The position numbers were made by a program, and so were the translations under genes. A stretch of 64,000 nt of DNA from Candidatus Deferrimicrobiaceae bacterium. GTDB taxonomy: Bacteria; Desulfobacterota; Deferrimicrobia; Deferrimicrobiales; Deferrimicrobiaceae. Below, in pieces: positions 55,885-64,000 of this stretch (positions within the stretch are counted from its first letter, which is position 1; each line of letters starts with the position of its first letter). The notes beneath the pieces are model-generated. The model was not told the origin of the DNA. It ran no database searches and saw only the letters and a list, made by a program, of their open reading frames with translations. The stretch lies in contig DASXVV010000008.1 of the NCBI GenBank assembly GCA_036504035.1, positions 62,001 through 126,000 of the forward strand, written 5' to 3'.

Positions 55885-56005
55885 GCGCACCTCCTTCGAA
55901 CTGTTCCATCTATAACATGATCCCGGCGGGAAGCCCGGCCGCAAGCCCGGCATCCAAGGAGAGGAATGCGGATGGAAAACCCATATCGCGGGAGAGGAGA
56001 TGTCC

Positions 56006-58375
56006 ATGACCGGTTGGATCCTGCTGTTGCTCGTCGTGCTCGCCGCTGTCGTGTTGGGCGTCGCACCCTGGCGCCGCCGCCTGTTCGGCCCCGCGCTCAT
56101 GGCGCTCTATCGTCGCAGGCTTCCGCCGATGTCGCAGACCGAGAAGGAGGCGATCGACGCGGGCACCGTCTGGTGGGATGCGGAGCTGTTCTCCGGGAAG
56201 CCCGACTGGCGCCGGCTGCTCGAGACGCCGCCGCCCCGGCTGACGCCCGAGGAGCAGGCGTTTCTCGAGGACGAGACCGAGGCGCTTTGCGCGATGTCCA
56301 GCGACTGGGAGATCGGGCAAAAGTACCACGACCTGCCTCCGCGCGTCTGGCAGTTCATCAAGGAGAAGGGTTTCTTCGGGATGATCATCCCGAAGCAGTA
56401 TGGTGGGAAGGGTTTTTCGGCGTTTGCGCACGCGCAGGTCATCACGAAGCTGGCGTCCCGGTGCGGGGATGCCGCGGTGACGGTCATGGTGCCGAACTCG
56501 CTCGGGCCAGCGGAGCTGCTGGTCCACTACGGGACCGACGCCCAGAAGGAATACTACCTGCCGCGGCTCGCGCAGGGGCTCGAGATCCCGTGCTTCGCGC
56601 TGACGGGGCCCACCGCCGGCTCGGACGCCGCTTCGATCCCCGATTCGGGCGTCGTCTGCCTGGGAACATGGGAGGGGCGCGAGACGCTCGGGATGCGGCT
56701 TTCCTGGAACAAGCGGTATATCACGCTCGGTCCGGTGGCTACGCTGATCGGGCTTGCCTTCCGGCTGTCCGACCCGGATCACCTGCTCGGGGAAAAGGAG
56801 GATCTCGGCATCACCTGCGCGCTGGTCCCGGCCGACGCCCCCGGCGTCGAGATCGGACGCCGCCACATGCCGCTCGGCGCGGCGTTCCAGAACGGCCCCA
56901 CCCGAGGGCGCGACGTGTTCCTGCCGCTCACGCAGATCATCGGCGGGCCCGCCATGGCGGGCCACGGGTGGCGGATGCTCATGGAGTGCCTCGCCACGGG
57001 GCGCGCGGTCTCGCTGCCGTCCACCGCCTGCGGCATGGGCAAGCTCGTCGTGCGCGCGACGGGCGCCTACGCGCGGGTTCGCCGCCAGTTCAAGGCGCCG
57101 ATCGGCCGCTTCGAGGGGATCGAGGAGCCGCTGGCGCGGATGGGCGGCAACCTCTATCTGATGGACGCGGCGCGGGTCATGACGACCGGCGCCATTGCCC
57201 TCGGCGAGAAGCCGTCGCTCGTCTCCGCCATCTGCAAATACCACCTCACCGAGCGCGAGCGCGCCGTGGTGACCGACGCCATGGACATCCAGGGCGGGAA
57301 GGCGATCAGCCAGGGGCCGAACAACCTGCTGGGCACGGCGTACCAGCACCTCCCGATCGGGATCACGGTCGAGGGGGCGAACATCCTGACGCGGAACCTC
57401 ATTATCTTCGGGCAGGGCGCCATCCGCTGCCATCCGTACGTGCTCAAGGAGATGCAGGCCGCATCCGGCGGCGACGTCGCGGCGTTCGACGCCGCGCTCT
57501 TCGGACATATCCGTCACGTGGCGGTCAACAAGCTGCGCGCCTTCGGGATGGCGCTGACCGGGTCGCGCCTCGTTTCGACACCCGCGGGGGCGGCGACGGA
57601 GACGGCCCGGTATTATCGCGACCTCACGCGCCTGTCGGCCGCCTTCGCCTGGCTCGCCGACGTCTCGATGCTGCTGCTGGGCGGTGCGCTCAAGCGCCGG
57701 GAGCGGATCTCCGCGCGTCTGGGCGATGCGCTCTCGATGCTGTATCTCGCCTCCGCCACGCTCAAGCGATATGAGGACGAGGGGCGGCAGAAAGACGATC
57801 TCCCGCTCGTCGACTGGGCGGTGCAGGACGCGCTGTTCCGCGCGGCGGACGCGCTGCACCTCGTGTGTGCGAACTACCCGGGCCGTTTGTTCGGAACGCT
57901 GCTGCATTTCGTGATCTTCCCGCTGGGGCGCCACTTCGCCCCGCCGTCCGATGCGCTGGGGCACGAGGTGTCGAAGCGGCTGATCGCACCCTCGGCGGCG
58001 CGCGACCGGCTGACCGCCGGGATGTTCCTGCCGAAGGGGGAGGACGAGCCGCTCGGCCTGCTCGAGGCGGCGCTGGATGCGACGATCGAGGCGGAGCCGA
58101 TCGAGGCCCGGCTGCATGGTGCCCGCAAGGCCGGCACGATCCGTGGGGAGGGCGAGGCGCTGACGCAGGCCGCCGTGGCCGCGAAGGTGATCACGGCGTC
58201 GGAAGGGGAGTTGCTGGCGCATGCGGCGCGGCTGCGAGACGCGGTGATCCGGGTCGACGACTTCCCTAAGGATCTGGGTTTCGGCGCGCGCGCGGCGGGG
58301 CCGGAGGTTATCGCTTCCGGAGACATCCCGATCGGGAAATCGGGCTCCCTGGGCGCGGGAGTGCGCTGGTTCTGA
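56006..58375 (+). CDS. fadE: FadE-type acyl-CoA dehydrogenase
   Basis: A 789-residue protein, long like E. coli FadE rather than the 380-residue classical enzymes. The N-terminal membrane helix (about 3-20) is followed by the dehydrogenase domains: SDWEIGQKYHDLPPRVWQFI, FGMIIPKQYGGKGFSAFAHA, FALTGPTAGSDAASIPDSG and the conserved GITVEGANILTRNLIIFGQG. A C-terminal DUF1974-type region follows. It catalyses the first oxidation step of fatty-acid beta-oxidation with FAD. ATG 56006 was preferred to 56000 because GGAGAGG lies 8 bases before it. A neighbouring electron-transfer flavoprotein gene is not seen. Confidence 0.92.
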   Translation: MTGWILLLLVVLAAVVLGVAPWRRRLFGPALMALYRRRLPPMSQTEKEAIDAGTVWWDAELFSGKPDWRRLLETPPPRLTPEEQAFLEDETEALCAMSSDWEIGQKYHDLPPRVWQFIKEKGFFGMIIPKQYGGKGFSAFAHAQVITKLASRCGDAAVTVMVPNSLGPAELLVHYGTDAQKEYYLPRLAQGLEIPCFALTGPTAGSDAASIPDSGVVCLGTWEGRETLGMRLSWNKRYITLGPVATLIGLAFRLSDPDHLLGEKEDLGITCALVPADAPGVEIGRRHMPLGAAFQNGPTRGRDVFLPLTQIIGGPAMAGHGWRMLMECLATGRAVSLPSTACGMGKLVVRATGAYARVRRQFKAPIGRFEGIEEPLARMGGNLYLMDAARVMTTGAIALGEKPSLVSAICKYHLTERERAVVTDAMDIQGGKAISQGPNNLLGTAYQHLPIGITVEGANILTRNLIIFGQGAIRCHPYVLKEMQAASGGDVAAFDAALFGHIRHVAVNKLRAFGMALTGSRLVSTPAGAATETARYYRDLTRLSAAFAWLADVSMLLLGGALKRRERISARLGDALSMLYLASATLKRYEDEGRQKDDLPLVDWAVQDALFRAADALHLVCANYPGRLFGTLLHFVIFPLGRHFAPPSDALGHEVSKRLIAPSAARDRLTAGMFLPKGEDEPLGLLEAALDATIEAEPIEARLHGARKAGTIRGEGEALTQAAVAAKVITASEGELLAHAARLRDAVIRVDDFPKDLGFGARAAGPEVIASGDIPIGKSGSLGAGVRWF

Positions 58376-58427
58376 GGCGGGGCTCGGATCGACAGCCGGG
58401 CAATGCGGGGGAGTGGAAGCCGCGGGT

Positions 58428-58446
58428 CGGCGCCCCACGGGCGCCG
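58428..58446. terminator. Hairpin between convergent fadE and lipoprotein genes
   Basis: The arms CGGCGCCC and GGGCGCCG with a 3-base loop lie in the 83-bp space between two convergent genes. There is no T-run, so termination would be weak or rho-assisted. Confidence 0.4.
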
Positions 58447-58458
58447 TCAGTTGCCGCT

Positions 58459-58815
58459 TCAGCTGTCCGCGACCTTGTTGATCTCGTATCCGTTCTTGCG
58501 GAAGGCATCCTTCAGGGCGGCATGTTGCTCGTCCGTCATGCCCTCCAGGACGGACAACAACGCTTTCTTTTCATTGCCGGAGGCGCACATGCGATCCCCA
58601 AGCGCATTCCGTAGAGGGGCCGGCAGGCCCGAATCGCCCAGGACGCGACCGATGTCCCCCGAATCGCAAAGGACCTGTTTCCGCCGCGCACAGTCGCTGG
58701 TCACGTAAAAAGCGGTTCCGTCCTTGTACACGATGAAATTCCGGGAACTGCAACCATCTGCGATCAGAGCGGCGATCAGTACGGCACTGCAGGACAGAAA
58801 CCGTTGAAGGATCAT
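58459..58815 (-). CDS. Small putative lipoprotein
   Basis: A 118-residue protein starting MILQRFLSCSAVLIAALIAD with a lipobox-like IADGC at about 15-19. The mature part has SDCARRKQVLCDSGDIGRVL and a helical C-terminus with LEGMTDEQHAALKDAFRKNG. I do not recognise a family. GGAGGG lies upstream on the minus strand. It is convergent with fadE. Confidence 0.65.
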   Translation of the reverse strand: MILQRFLSCSAVLIAALIADGCSSRNFIVYKDGTAFYVTSDCARRKQVLCDSGDIGRVLGDSGLPAPLRNALGDRMCASGNEKKALLSVLEGMTDEQHAALKDAFRKNGYEINKVADS

Positions 58816-58924
58816 CACCGACCCTCCCGTTGCGTGGCGGCGCGGGCGCGTGCGATGGAAACTGGTAGATGTATACAAATGCATTATAGCGCATCAGGGG
58901 AGGCGCGATGCCGCGAAAATAAAA

Positions 58925-58956
58925 ACGGGCGACCCGGAAACCCCCGGATCGCCCGT
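58925..58956 (-). terminator. Terminator for the minus-strand coiled-coil gene
   Basis: ACGGGCGA and TCGCCCGT pair, with inner CCGG/CCGG. On the minus strand the stem is followed by a run of T. It is about 140 bases downstream of the stop of the 471-residue coiled-coil protein, which is the likely gene it ends. Confidence 0.75.
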
Positions 58957-59096
58957 CCTTGTCGCGAAGTGGTGCGCCTTACCGGCCGAAGAAGGGCACT
59001 ACTGGGAGGTGATAGTTGCTCTATAGCATGCGGTTCTGGGTCAGCGGGAATAAATAAGCGGAAATCTTAACCGCATATTTATCCCTATCGGGCTGC

Positions 59097-60512
59097 CTAT
59101 GCGTCTTCCTCATTCGCTTCAAGACTTTTTTCCGCCTTCCTGTTTTCCTCTCGCATTATTTTGTTCGCTTTCTCAGACAAGGAGGAAGCCAACTTTGCAA
59201 GGCCTGGTATCCTTGATAGTTTTTCGACCGAATTTGTTAGTTTAATGCTTTTATCCAAAGCATCCATAATAGGATGGTCAGCTTTATTGTAATCTGATAT
59301 CAACTTGCCAGGATTTTCTGAGCTAACTTCCAATATTGCATATAGCAATTTCTCCCTCAGATCAATGGTCCCTGAACCATCCGGCAGCCCTTCAATTTGA
59401 GTAGATAGTCCCTCGTATGTTTTACTTATTGCCTCTTTATGTGAATACTCTTCAGCCAAGCGTTTGGATAGATTTATCCTTCTATTTGATGAATAGGCTA
59501 TCCATGTAACCGGTATATATAACGGAACAATTGCCAGTACTAATCGAGGAAGTCGCAATATCACTTCTGCCAATGGCACTTCCTGTAACAGCGATACTAT
59601 ACTCACAGTAACTGGAATTAATGAGACAACACTCATACCTAGAATTGCCCACCTAAATACAATTTCATGCTTTGCCCCTTCCCTCACTTCCTGTTCTTTT
59701 TTATCAGAATATGCATGGCTCAATCCGGCGGTTAATGCCTTTGGGAGCAACGCTTCTATTTTACCCCTAACCAATTCAAATTCGTTGACGAATTTGTTAA
59801 GCAAAACTTGTACATCATCTGATTTGGTTTTTTCGAAATTTGACATTCTCAAAGACAGTTCTTCTAGCGCTGAAGAGGTAATGGTTATATGCGATGAAAA
59901 TCCTGCTTTTAATTTTTTATATGTATCATCCAGTTCATCTTTAAGACCAGCGATATGTTTCGATTCCTTCGTTTTGTCGTCAGTCTCATCGTAGCCAAAT
60001 ATTTTATAGTAGACTTCATCGATTTCCCCATCTGCTGCCTCTACATTCTTATGCAATGACTCTATGTTGCTCGAAAGGGCCTTCGCCTTTTCGCATTGGG
60101 CATCAAACTCTTTCAATTTTGCCAGAACATTGGCATTGTCAGAATATACTCCCTGAATCTCCTCGAAATAATCCAACGCACTGTCGTGCCACAATTTTAA
60201 TTTTTCGACAGTCTGCGAAACTTCCTCAATCGACGCGGTCGCATTAGTGGCATCTGAAACCACCTTATCCTGTAGCTCTTTGATATTGGCCGCGGCAGCA
60301 ACAGATTCGTCGAATATTGTATTTATCTCATCTTGTTTGCCTGAAACATCTGACAAACTAGACGAAAGGCTATTCAATATATTCTTTGCGGCATCCACAG
60401 ATTTTTTCAGTTCAGACTCTAGCTCTGGGGTTTTTTGTTTTAACTCTAATTCCAGCGATTCTATTCTCCCCCATAATTTAAGCCTTTCTTCATCCAAGAA
60501 ATTATTGTCCAC
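59097..60512 (-). CDS. A+T-rich coiled-coil membrane protein of unknown function
   Basis: A 471-residue protein I do not recognise. Residues about 5-265 are mostly heptad-like coiled coil (RIESLELELKQKTPELESEL, then ELQDKVVSDATNATASIEEV). Two membrane helices follow (about 287-309 and 322-342: RWAILGMSVVSLIPVTVSIV, VLAIVPLYIPVTWIAYS). The cytoplasmic-looking tail has LAEEYSHKEAISKTYEGLST. Its G+C content is far below that of the core genes. The GTG at 60512 follows GGGAGG; a longer start is possible. It is the cargo gene of the decayed element next to tRNA-Arg, and a defence or membrane-sensor role is possible but unproven. Confidence 0.75.
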   Translation of the reverse strand: MDNNFLDEERLKLWGRIESLELELKQKTPELESELKKSVDAAKNILNSLSSSLSDVSGKQDEINTIFDESVAAAANIKELQDKVVSDATNATASIEEVSQTVEKLKLWHDSALDYFEEIQGVYSDNANVLAKLKEFDAQCEKAKALSSNIESLHKNVEAADGEIDEVYYKIFGYDETDDKTKESKHIAGLKDELDDTYKKLKAGFSSHITITSSALEELSLRMSNFEKTKSDDVQVLLNKFVNEFELVRGKIEALLPKALTAGLSHAYSDKKEQEVREGAKHEIVFRWAILGMSVVSLIPVTVSIVSLLQEVPLAEVILRLPRLVLAIVPLYIPVTWIAYSSNRRINLSKRLAEEYSHKEAISKTYEGLSTQIEGLPDGSGTIDLREKLLYAILEVSSENPGKLISDYNKADHPIMDALDKSIKLTNSVEKLSRIPGLAKLASSLSEKANKIMREENRKAEKSLEANEEDA

Positions 60513-60553
60513 ATATCCTCCCAATACATAATTAAATATTAGAACTGTAACCG

Positions 60554-60571
60554 TTGTGTCCTACGACACAA
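60554..60571. repeat. Perfect 7-bp inverted repeat upstream of the Rep genes
   Basis: TTGTGTCCTACGACACAA forms a hairpin with a 4-base loop in the 245-bp space between the divergent coiled-coil and regulator genes. It is a candidate regulator site or origin element. Confidence 0.4.
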
Positions 60572-60585
60572 ATTGGCTGATAGAA

Positions 60586-60610
60586 CCCCCCGTTTCGGTA
60601 ACACGGGGGG
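60586..60610. repeat. G+C-rich hairpin in the element control region
   Basis: CCCCCCGT and ACGGGGGG pair across a 9-base loop, 15 bases after the previous repeat. It may be a single-strand origin structure of the Rep element or a minus-strand attenuator. Confidence 0.4.
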
Positions 60611-60722
60611 CGCAAACTGCAAACCCCATCTCGAAACCTTGCTCACCCCCAACGGCATACTCCATATGCAGAATCATGTCAAAAAAATAATTGACTGCGA
60701 AATAAGTCCGTGAGAGTCTAGT

Positions 60723-60740
60723 GAATGTTGTAAGACATTC
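60723..60740. promoter_or_regulatory. Operator-like inverted repeat before the small regulator gene
   Basis: GAATGT and ACATTC with a 6-base spacer lie 17 bases upstream of the ATG at 60758. TTGACT at 60691 could be a -35 element. The repeat would suit autoregulation by the small DNA-binding-like protein. Confidence 0.45.
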
Positions 60741-60757
60741 ATGCGAAAGGTAACCGA

Positions 60758-61084
60758 ATGGACCCCAAAGACCTCAGCAAACTGTGGAGTGCCCCAGACA
60801 ATTCCAGATTAACCCCGAAACAAATTTCCATCCGGTTGCCTCTCCACGTCGCGGCCAAGATCAACGCTATCAGCGAAATGTTTCCCACAAAAACGAAGAC
60901 ACAAATCATCGGGGACCTGTTGGCCTCGGCGCTAGCTCAATTCGCTCAAGGGCTTTCACGTGAACCGTATCCGTATGAGGAGGAGAAAGACCCTGAATTC
61001 GAGCCATGCGGGCCGCACGCAAGGTACGAAAGTTTAGTGGCGAGTCATCTCGCGGAACTTGAGCAGGAAAAGGAAGGCGACTGA
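60758..61084 (+). CDS. Small putative DNA-binding protein of the Rep element
   Basis: A 108-residue protein. The central part LTPKQISIRLPLHVAAKINA then ISEMFPTKTKTQIIGDLLAS reads like a ribbon-helix-helix or CopG-type DNA-binding unit, followed by an acidic tail. The gene lies directly before the Rep gene, whose start is 10 bases after its stop, so it may control replication or excision of the element. The family assignment is by pattern only. Confidence 0.65.
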   Translation: MDPKDLSKLWSAPDNSRLTPKQISIRLPLHVAAKINAISEMFPTKTKTQIIGDLLASALAQFAQGLSREPYPYEEEKDPEFEPCGPHARYESLVASHLAELEQEKEGD

Positions 61085-61094
61085 GGACCAGGCG

Positions 61095-61889
61095 GTGACG
61101 TTACCCAATTCCAAAGGTCTGCTGCTCCACGGCATCGATACGCTTCAATGCGCGTACTACCTGAGTTCATTGGGTCGGTCGTGCGGGATCGACTTCACGG
61201 AGTTGCGGACGCTTCGGGAAACTCTACGCAACCGAAAATCCAAAGACCCCGAAATGATCACCCTCGGGGATACGCCATTTCTTCTCGCTTCGCATGGGAC
61301 AAGTTCAGGGTATCCCTTTCTTCTCACCAATGAAGATTTCAAGATCGAGTGCGGGGAATTCAATTCGCCTTCGTTCTTTGTGACGTTCAAGAGTCAGGCG
61401 CTCTGGAAGGAAACGGCATACGCGCTTCATGGCAAGTTCCTCGCTTGGGCGGCCAACCTGGGCTTCAAAGCGATTCGTCCGGAAACTCTTTCCCGCGTGG
61501 ATTACTGCTTCGACTATCACCTTCCTGAAATCGACTTCAATGAGGACTCGTTCGTCAGTCGGTCAACCAAAGACAGCCAGCATCGGGAAAACGGCAAGGT
61601 GCAAACCTTCACGCTCGGGCGCGGCGATATCGTGCTGCGCATTTACGACAAGGTCGCCGAGATAGCCGAGCAAAGCGACAAGGTCTGGTTCTTCGAACTG
61701 TGGAAGCAGGACCAGGACGTCTGGCGCATCGAGTGGCAAGTGCGCAAACCAATCTTGAAGCAATTCGGTATCGCGGCCTTTGATTCCCTGCGGCAAAGTC
61801 ACGGCGATCTTCTCCGGTATCTTGCCGAGGAGCACACAACGCTTCGGAGTCGGACTGAGAAGGGCACTACGTCGCGGTCGAATACATAG
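61095..61889 (+). pseudogene. Rolling-circle-type replication initiator, C-terminally truncated
   Basis: The 264-residue frame begins with a GTG that has GAGGA upstream. It shows the replication initiation factor pattern: LLLHGIDTLQCAYYLSSLG, ETLSRVDYCFDYHLPEIDF, FTLGRGDIVLRIYDKVAEIA and WRIEWQVRKPILKQFGIAAF. Related Rep proteins nick origins of plasmids or small integrative elements. After LLRYLAEEHTTLR the sequence changes abruptly to SRTEKGTTSRSNT, where the reading frame runs into a serine recombinase gene in another frame. The normal C-terminal end is therefore lost by a deletion. It may be partly active or dead. Confidence 0.75.
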
Positions 61890-62762
61890 AACCGGGGGCG
61901 TCGGCCACGGACGACCGGCGTCCTGTCTTTCAACAGATGATCTCGGAGGCAACTCTTTCGCCTTCGCCATTCGATGCCATCGTGGTTCATTCCCTCTCGC
62001 GTTTTTTCCGTGATTCATTCGAGTTCATGTTTTACGAGCGCAGGCTTCGCAAGAGCGGGGTCAAGGTCATCTCCATCACGCAGCAGACGAGCGATGATCC
62101 CGCCGGCGAGATGGCCCGAAAGATGTTCTCGATGTTCGATGAGTACCAGAGCAAGGAAAACGGAAAGCATACGCTTCGCGGGATGCAGGAAAACGCGCGG
62201 CAGGGATACTTCAACGGATCACAAAGTCGACGAAGCGGTACTCGCCACCCTTAAACAACGGGTTTTAACAGACGTCCGCGTGACACAGATGCTGCGCGAG
62301 TTGAAAGGGCGTCGATCCGCCACCGACGCAACCAAACAGGCGTACTTGAAACAATTAGGCGTGGAGTTGGAAAAGGTGCGGCAGGGCACGGATCGGCTTC
62401 ATGAAGCCGTTGCATCGGGCTTCCTGCCGATGGATTCCTCGCTCACAGAGAAGGCGCACAAACTCTCGACGCGGCGTCAGGAGATTCTGACCGAGATGGC
62501 CGGGATCAGGCGGGAAGCGGAGATGCCGAACGAGATGCTTTCTCCGAAGAACATCCATGCGTTTACCGAGGCGATGCGGAAACGGCTGAGCGATCCGGAA
62601 TGCCAGTTCGGCAAGGATTATCTGCGATTGTTGGTGAAGGAAATCCGGATTACAGGGAAGGAAGTCCGGATGCGCGGCAGTTATGCGGGGATCGCACACG
62701 CCATCGTGAAGAAAGAACTGGGCACGGCCTCGCAAGAGGGAGTGCCCAGTTTCATACCAGGA
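61862..62762 (+). pseudogene. Serine site-specific recombinase with large internal deletion
   Basis: From 61862 one frame reads GHYVAVEYIEPGASATDDRR and VHSLSRFFRDSFEFMFYERR, then VISITQQTSDDPAGEMARKM to GMQENARQGYFNGSQ, the N-terminal resolvase domain without its first 25 or so residues and catalytic Ser. Near 62221 the frame shifts into the C-terminal coiled coil (VDEAVLATLKQRVLTDVRVT, YLRLLVKEIRITGKEVRMRG). The middle recombinase and zinc-ribbon parts are missing. The C-terminal reading then passes into the tRNA-Arg, giving the well-known spurious RDSNPQPSDPKSD peptide. It was the integrase of the element but is now dead. Confidence 0.85.
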
Positions 62763-62838
62763 TGGTGCGCCCTGAGGGATTCGAACCCCCAACCCTCAGA
62801 TCCGAAGTCTGATGCTCTATCCGTTGAGCCAAGGGCGC
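62763..62838 (-). tRNA. tRNA-Arg (anticodon UCG)
   Basis: A 76-base gene on the minus strand with encoded CCA. The acceptor pairs GCGCCCT with AGGGCGC, the anticodon arm is TCAGA-CTTCGGA-TCTGA with anticodon TCG, and the T-arm contains GGTTCGAATCC. The G at the 5' end is at 62838. It is the likely attachment site of the element to its left, because the recombinase relic ends against its 3' end. Confidence 0.96.
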
Positions 62839-63173
62839 GTGGTTGCCATCATAACGCGACCGTGGGCGGCGCGGTAGGACTTTCGAGCATGATGGAAAAG
62901 AACGATATCGATTGGTTATGGAACGTGCGGCGACGGCCGGTCGGTTACGCCGGAAACCATGGACGGCAACTGCGGATAAGCAGGACCGGAGGATTCCCAA
63001 ACAGTAATCGTCCTTGTTCACCATATGCATCTTTTGGCAACATTTCGCAGTGCCCCCCGTAGTAACCCGCGATGACTTTCCCGAAGTCAGCAACCGATCC
63101 AGTATTCAGGAGTAATAGCCGCGGACCAAGACGGGAGCATCTGGCAGTTCAATTCCCGGCAGGAGGAATCTTG
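62839..63173. other. Intergenic stretch without a recognisable gene
   Basis: 335 bases between tRNA-Arg and the exported protein gene. The minus strand has TTATGATGG just upstream of the tRNA, a possible -10 region. The right end has AGGAGGAA for the next gene. A weak open frame across it is only the continuation of the recombinase/tRNA translation. No riboswitch or hairpin of note was seen. Confidence 0.6.
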
Positions 63174-64000
63174 ATGAAGAAGGCACTTGTCTTTTTTGCG
63201 TTGGCCGCGGTTCTAGTGTTTCCGCCCGTCCTCGCCCCGGCGGGGGCGACGGATCTGCTCGTCGACAATTTCGACGGTTATCGGGCCGGCGAGTCGATCA
63301 GCGCGAAAACGACCGGCTGGCTCCCTTTTTGGAACGCCGTGAACGATCCCGTGAACAACATCTGGACCGATCAGGCCGGGTCGGTTGATCCGGGTCGCGG
63401 AGTGGTCATGCAGGCCTACGGCGACCACGCCGGTTGCTGGGCAAGCGACTCCCTCCGGGAATTCGCCTATCCGGCGGATGCGAAGACGAAGATCTACATC
63501 CAATTCGACATGATGCCCAGCGGCGACATCCTGGCCACCGGGAACCAGGTATGCCCGGAAAACCGTTACGACATCGGCGCGCGGCTCTTCGCCGACACCA
63601 GCGGCAACTGGAACGGGAAGGTGGCCAACCTGGTCGTCGCAGGCATCGAGCAGGTCCATGACGGGCGGATGGTCATCGACAACGCCCTTGCTCCGAATCG
63701 CTGGTACCGGGTGTTGGTCGAGGTGGACCGGAGCACGGGCGCCAAGCGCCTCTGGCGTGATGGGTCCCCCTGGGCCGACCTGACCGGCTCGCCCGACCCG
63801 GCGCTGCTTTCCGACGGCTCCCCGGTGGGATACGTCTCCTTCACGAGCGGGGGCGGAAAGGGCTGGATCGATCGCGTCCGGGTGTTCACCGACACCGTCC
63901 CTCCGGTCACCCGGGTGAGCCTGGCCGGGAAGAAAAGTTGCGGGATCGATTCCTATTCGGGCGGCGTGACTGTCTCCCTTTCGGCCGTCGATGACGGGAC
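63174..64000 (+). CDS. Secreted protein with jelly-roll-like domain, 3' truncated by window edge
   Basis: The frame is open from an ATG with AGGAGGAA upstream to the window end (275 residues visible). There is a signal peptide (about 1-27, ending LAPAGATD), then a beta-rich region resembling laminin-G/concanavalin-like folds: LLVDNFDGYRAGESISAKTT, IYIQFDMMPSGDILATGNQV, NRWYRVLVEVDRSTGAKRLW and GWIDRVRVFTDTVPPVTRVS. The visible end (GGVTVSLSAVDDG) starts an OmpL47-type Ig-like repeat as found in large surface proteins. It is probably a cell-surface or secreted protein; its full size is unknown. Confidence 0.8.
   Translation, partial: MKKALVFFALAAVLVFPPVLAPAGATDLLVDNFDGYRAGESISAKTTGWLPFWNAVNDPVNNIWTDQAGSVDPGRGVVMQAYGDHAGCWASDSLREFAYPADAKTKIYIQFDMMPSGDILATGNQVCPENRYDIGARLFADTSGNWNGKVANLVVAGIEQVHDGRMVIDNALAPNRWYRVLVEVDRSTGAKRLWRDGSPWADLTGSPDPALLSDGSPVGYVSFTSGGGKGWIDRVRVFTDTVPPVTRVSLAGKKSCGIDSYSGGVTVSLSAVDDG

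Noticed and set aside
56000-58438. Very long open frames opposite and alongside fadE
   Set aside because: The fadE frame contains complete family motifs; the others are composition artefacts of a G+C-rich gene.
62763-63062. Protein continuation of the recombinase with the peptide RDSNPQPSDPKSD
   Set aside because: This peptide is a translation of tRNA-Arg and is not a genuine protein end.

Overview
The window is about 64 kb of a high-GC bacterial chromosome (mostly 60-68% G+C by eye) with Shine-Dalgarno-led, tightly packed genes. Several features suggest an anaerobic or aerotolerant deltaproteobacterium-like organism of the Desulfuromonadota type: a ferredoxin-type 2-oxoacid oxidoreductase with fused subunits, a rubredoxin-first rubrerythrin, KatG, a FadE-type acyl-CoA dehydrogenase and an ArsS radical SAM enzyme. 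This placement is inferred from gene content and is not proven. A complete tmRNA (tag ANDYSYALAA) and a tRNA-Arg(UCG) anchor the two accessory regions.

Layout. 1-1.75 kb: the end of a PIG-L deacetylase and a CapA-like protein. 1.88-2.23 kb: tmRNA. 2.2-15.5 kb: an accessory/defence region beginning at the tmRNA 3' end. It holds a Fic relic, a phosphorothioate-DNA-dependent HNH endonuclease, a NUDIX + PLD-helicase-DUF3427 pair, relics of a MarR gene and of a Res gene, an M48 protease + membrane Mrr nuclease pair, and an unrecognised 1190-residue protein paired with RhuM. 15.5-20.7 kb: an AraC regulator divergent from alcohol dehydrogenase, aldo/keto reductase, carboxymuconolactone decarboxylase-cupin and flavodoxin genes, followed by gene relics. 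20.8-29.6 kb: core stress and metabolic genes (AqpZ, MscL, DUF481, KatG, MarR, YceI, 2-oxoacid oxidoreductase, rubrerythrin). 29.8-39.7 kb: a composite restriction/defence operon of SNF2 helicase, type III-like Mod, RhuM-Fic fusion and Res, with an A+T-rich Kiwa system (kwaA-kwaB) inside it. 39.8-58.8 kb: mostly ordinary genes, including small secreted proteins, a hybrid sensor kinase followed by an ArsS-containing redox cluster, a MacAB-TolC-type efflux operon divergent from a BaeSR-like two-component system, and FadE. 58.9-62.8 kb: a decayed integrative element at tRNA-Arg with Rep, a deleted serine recombinase and an A+T-rich membrane coiled-coil cargo gene. 63.2-64 kb: the start of a secreted protein that runs off the window.

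How the parts fit. Two large defence blocks carry at least seven nuclease or helicase modules of different types. Pieces of genes that are intact elsewhere in the window (AraC, MarR, Res) lie as relics between modules, which points to repeated gain and loss. The best candidates for new biology are the 1190-residue protein + RhuM unit, the M48-Mrr pair, the SNF2-Mod-RhuM/Fic-Res operon with embedded Kiwa, and the A+T-rich coiled-coil membrane protein in the tRNA-Arg element. No CRISPR array, transposase-bearing insertion sequence or rRNA gene was seen.
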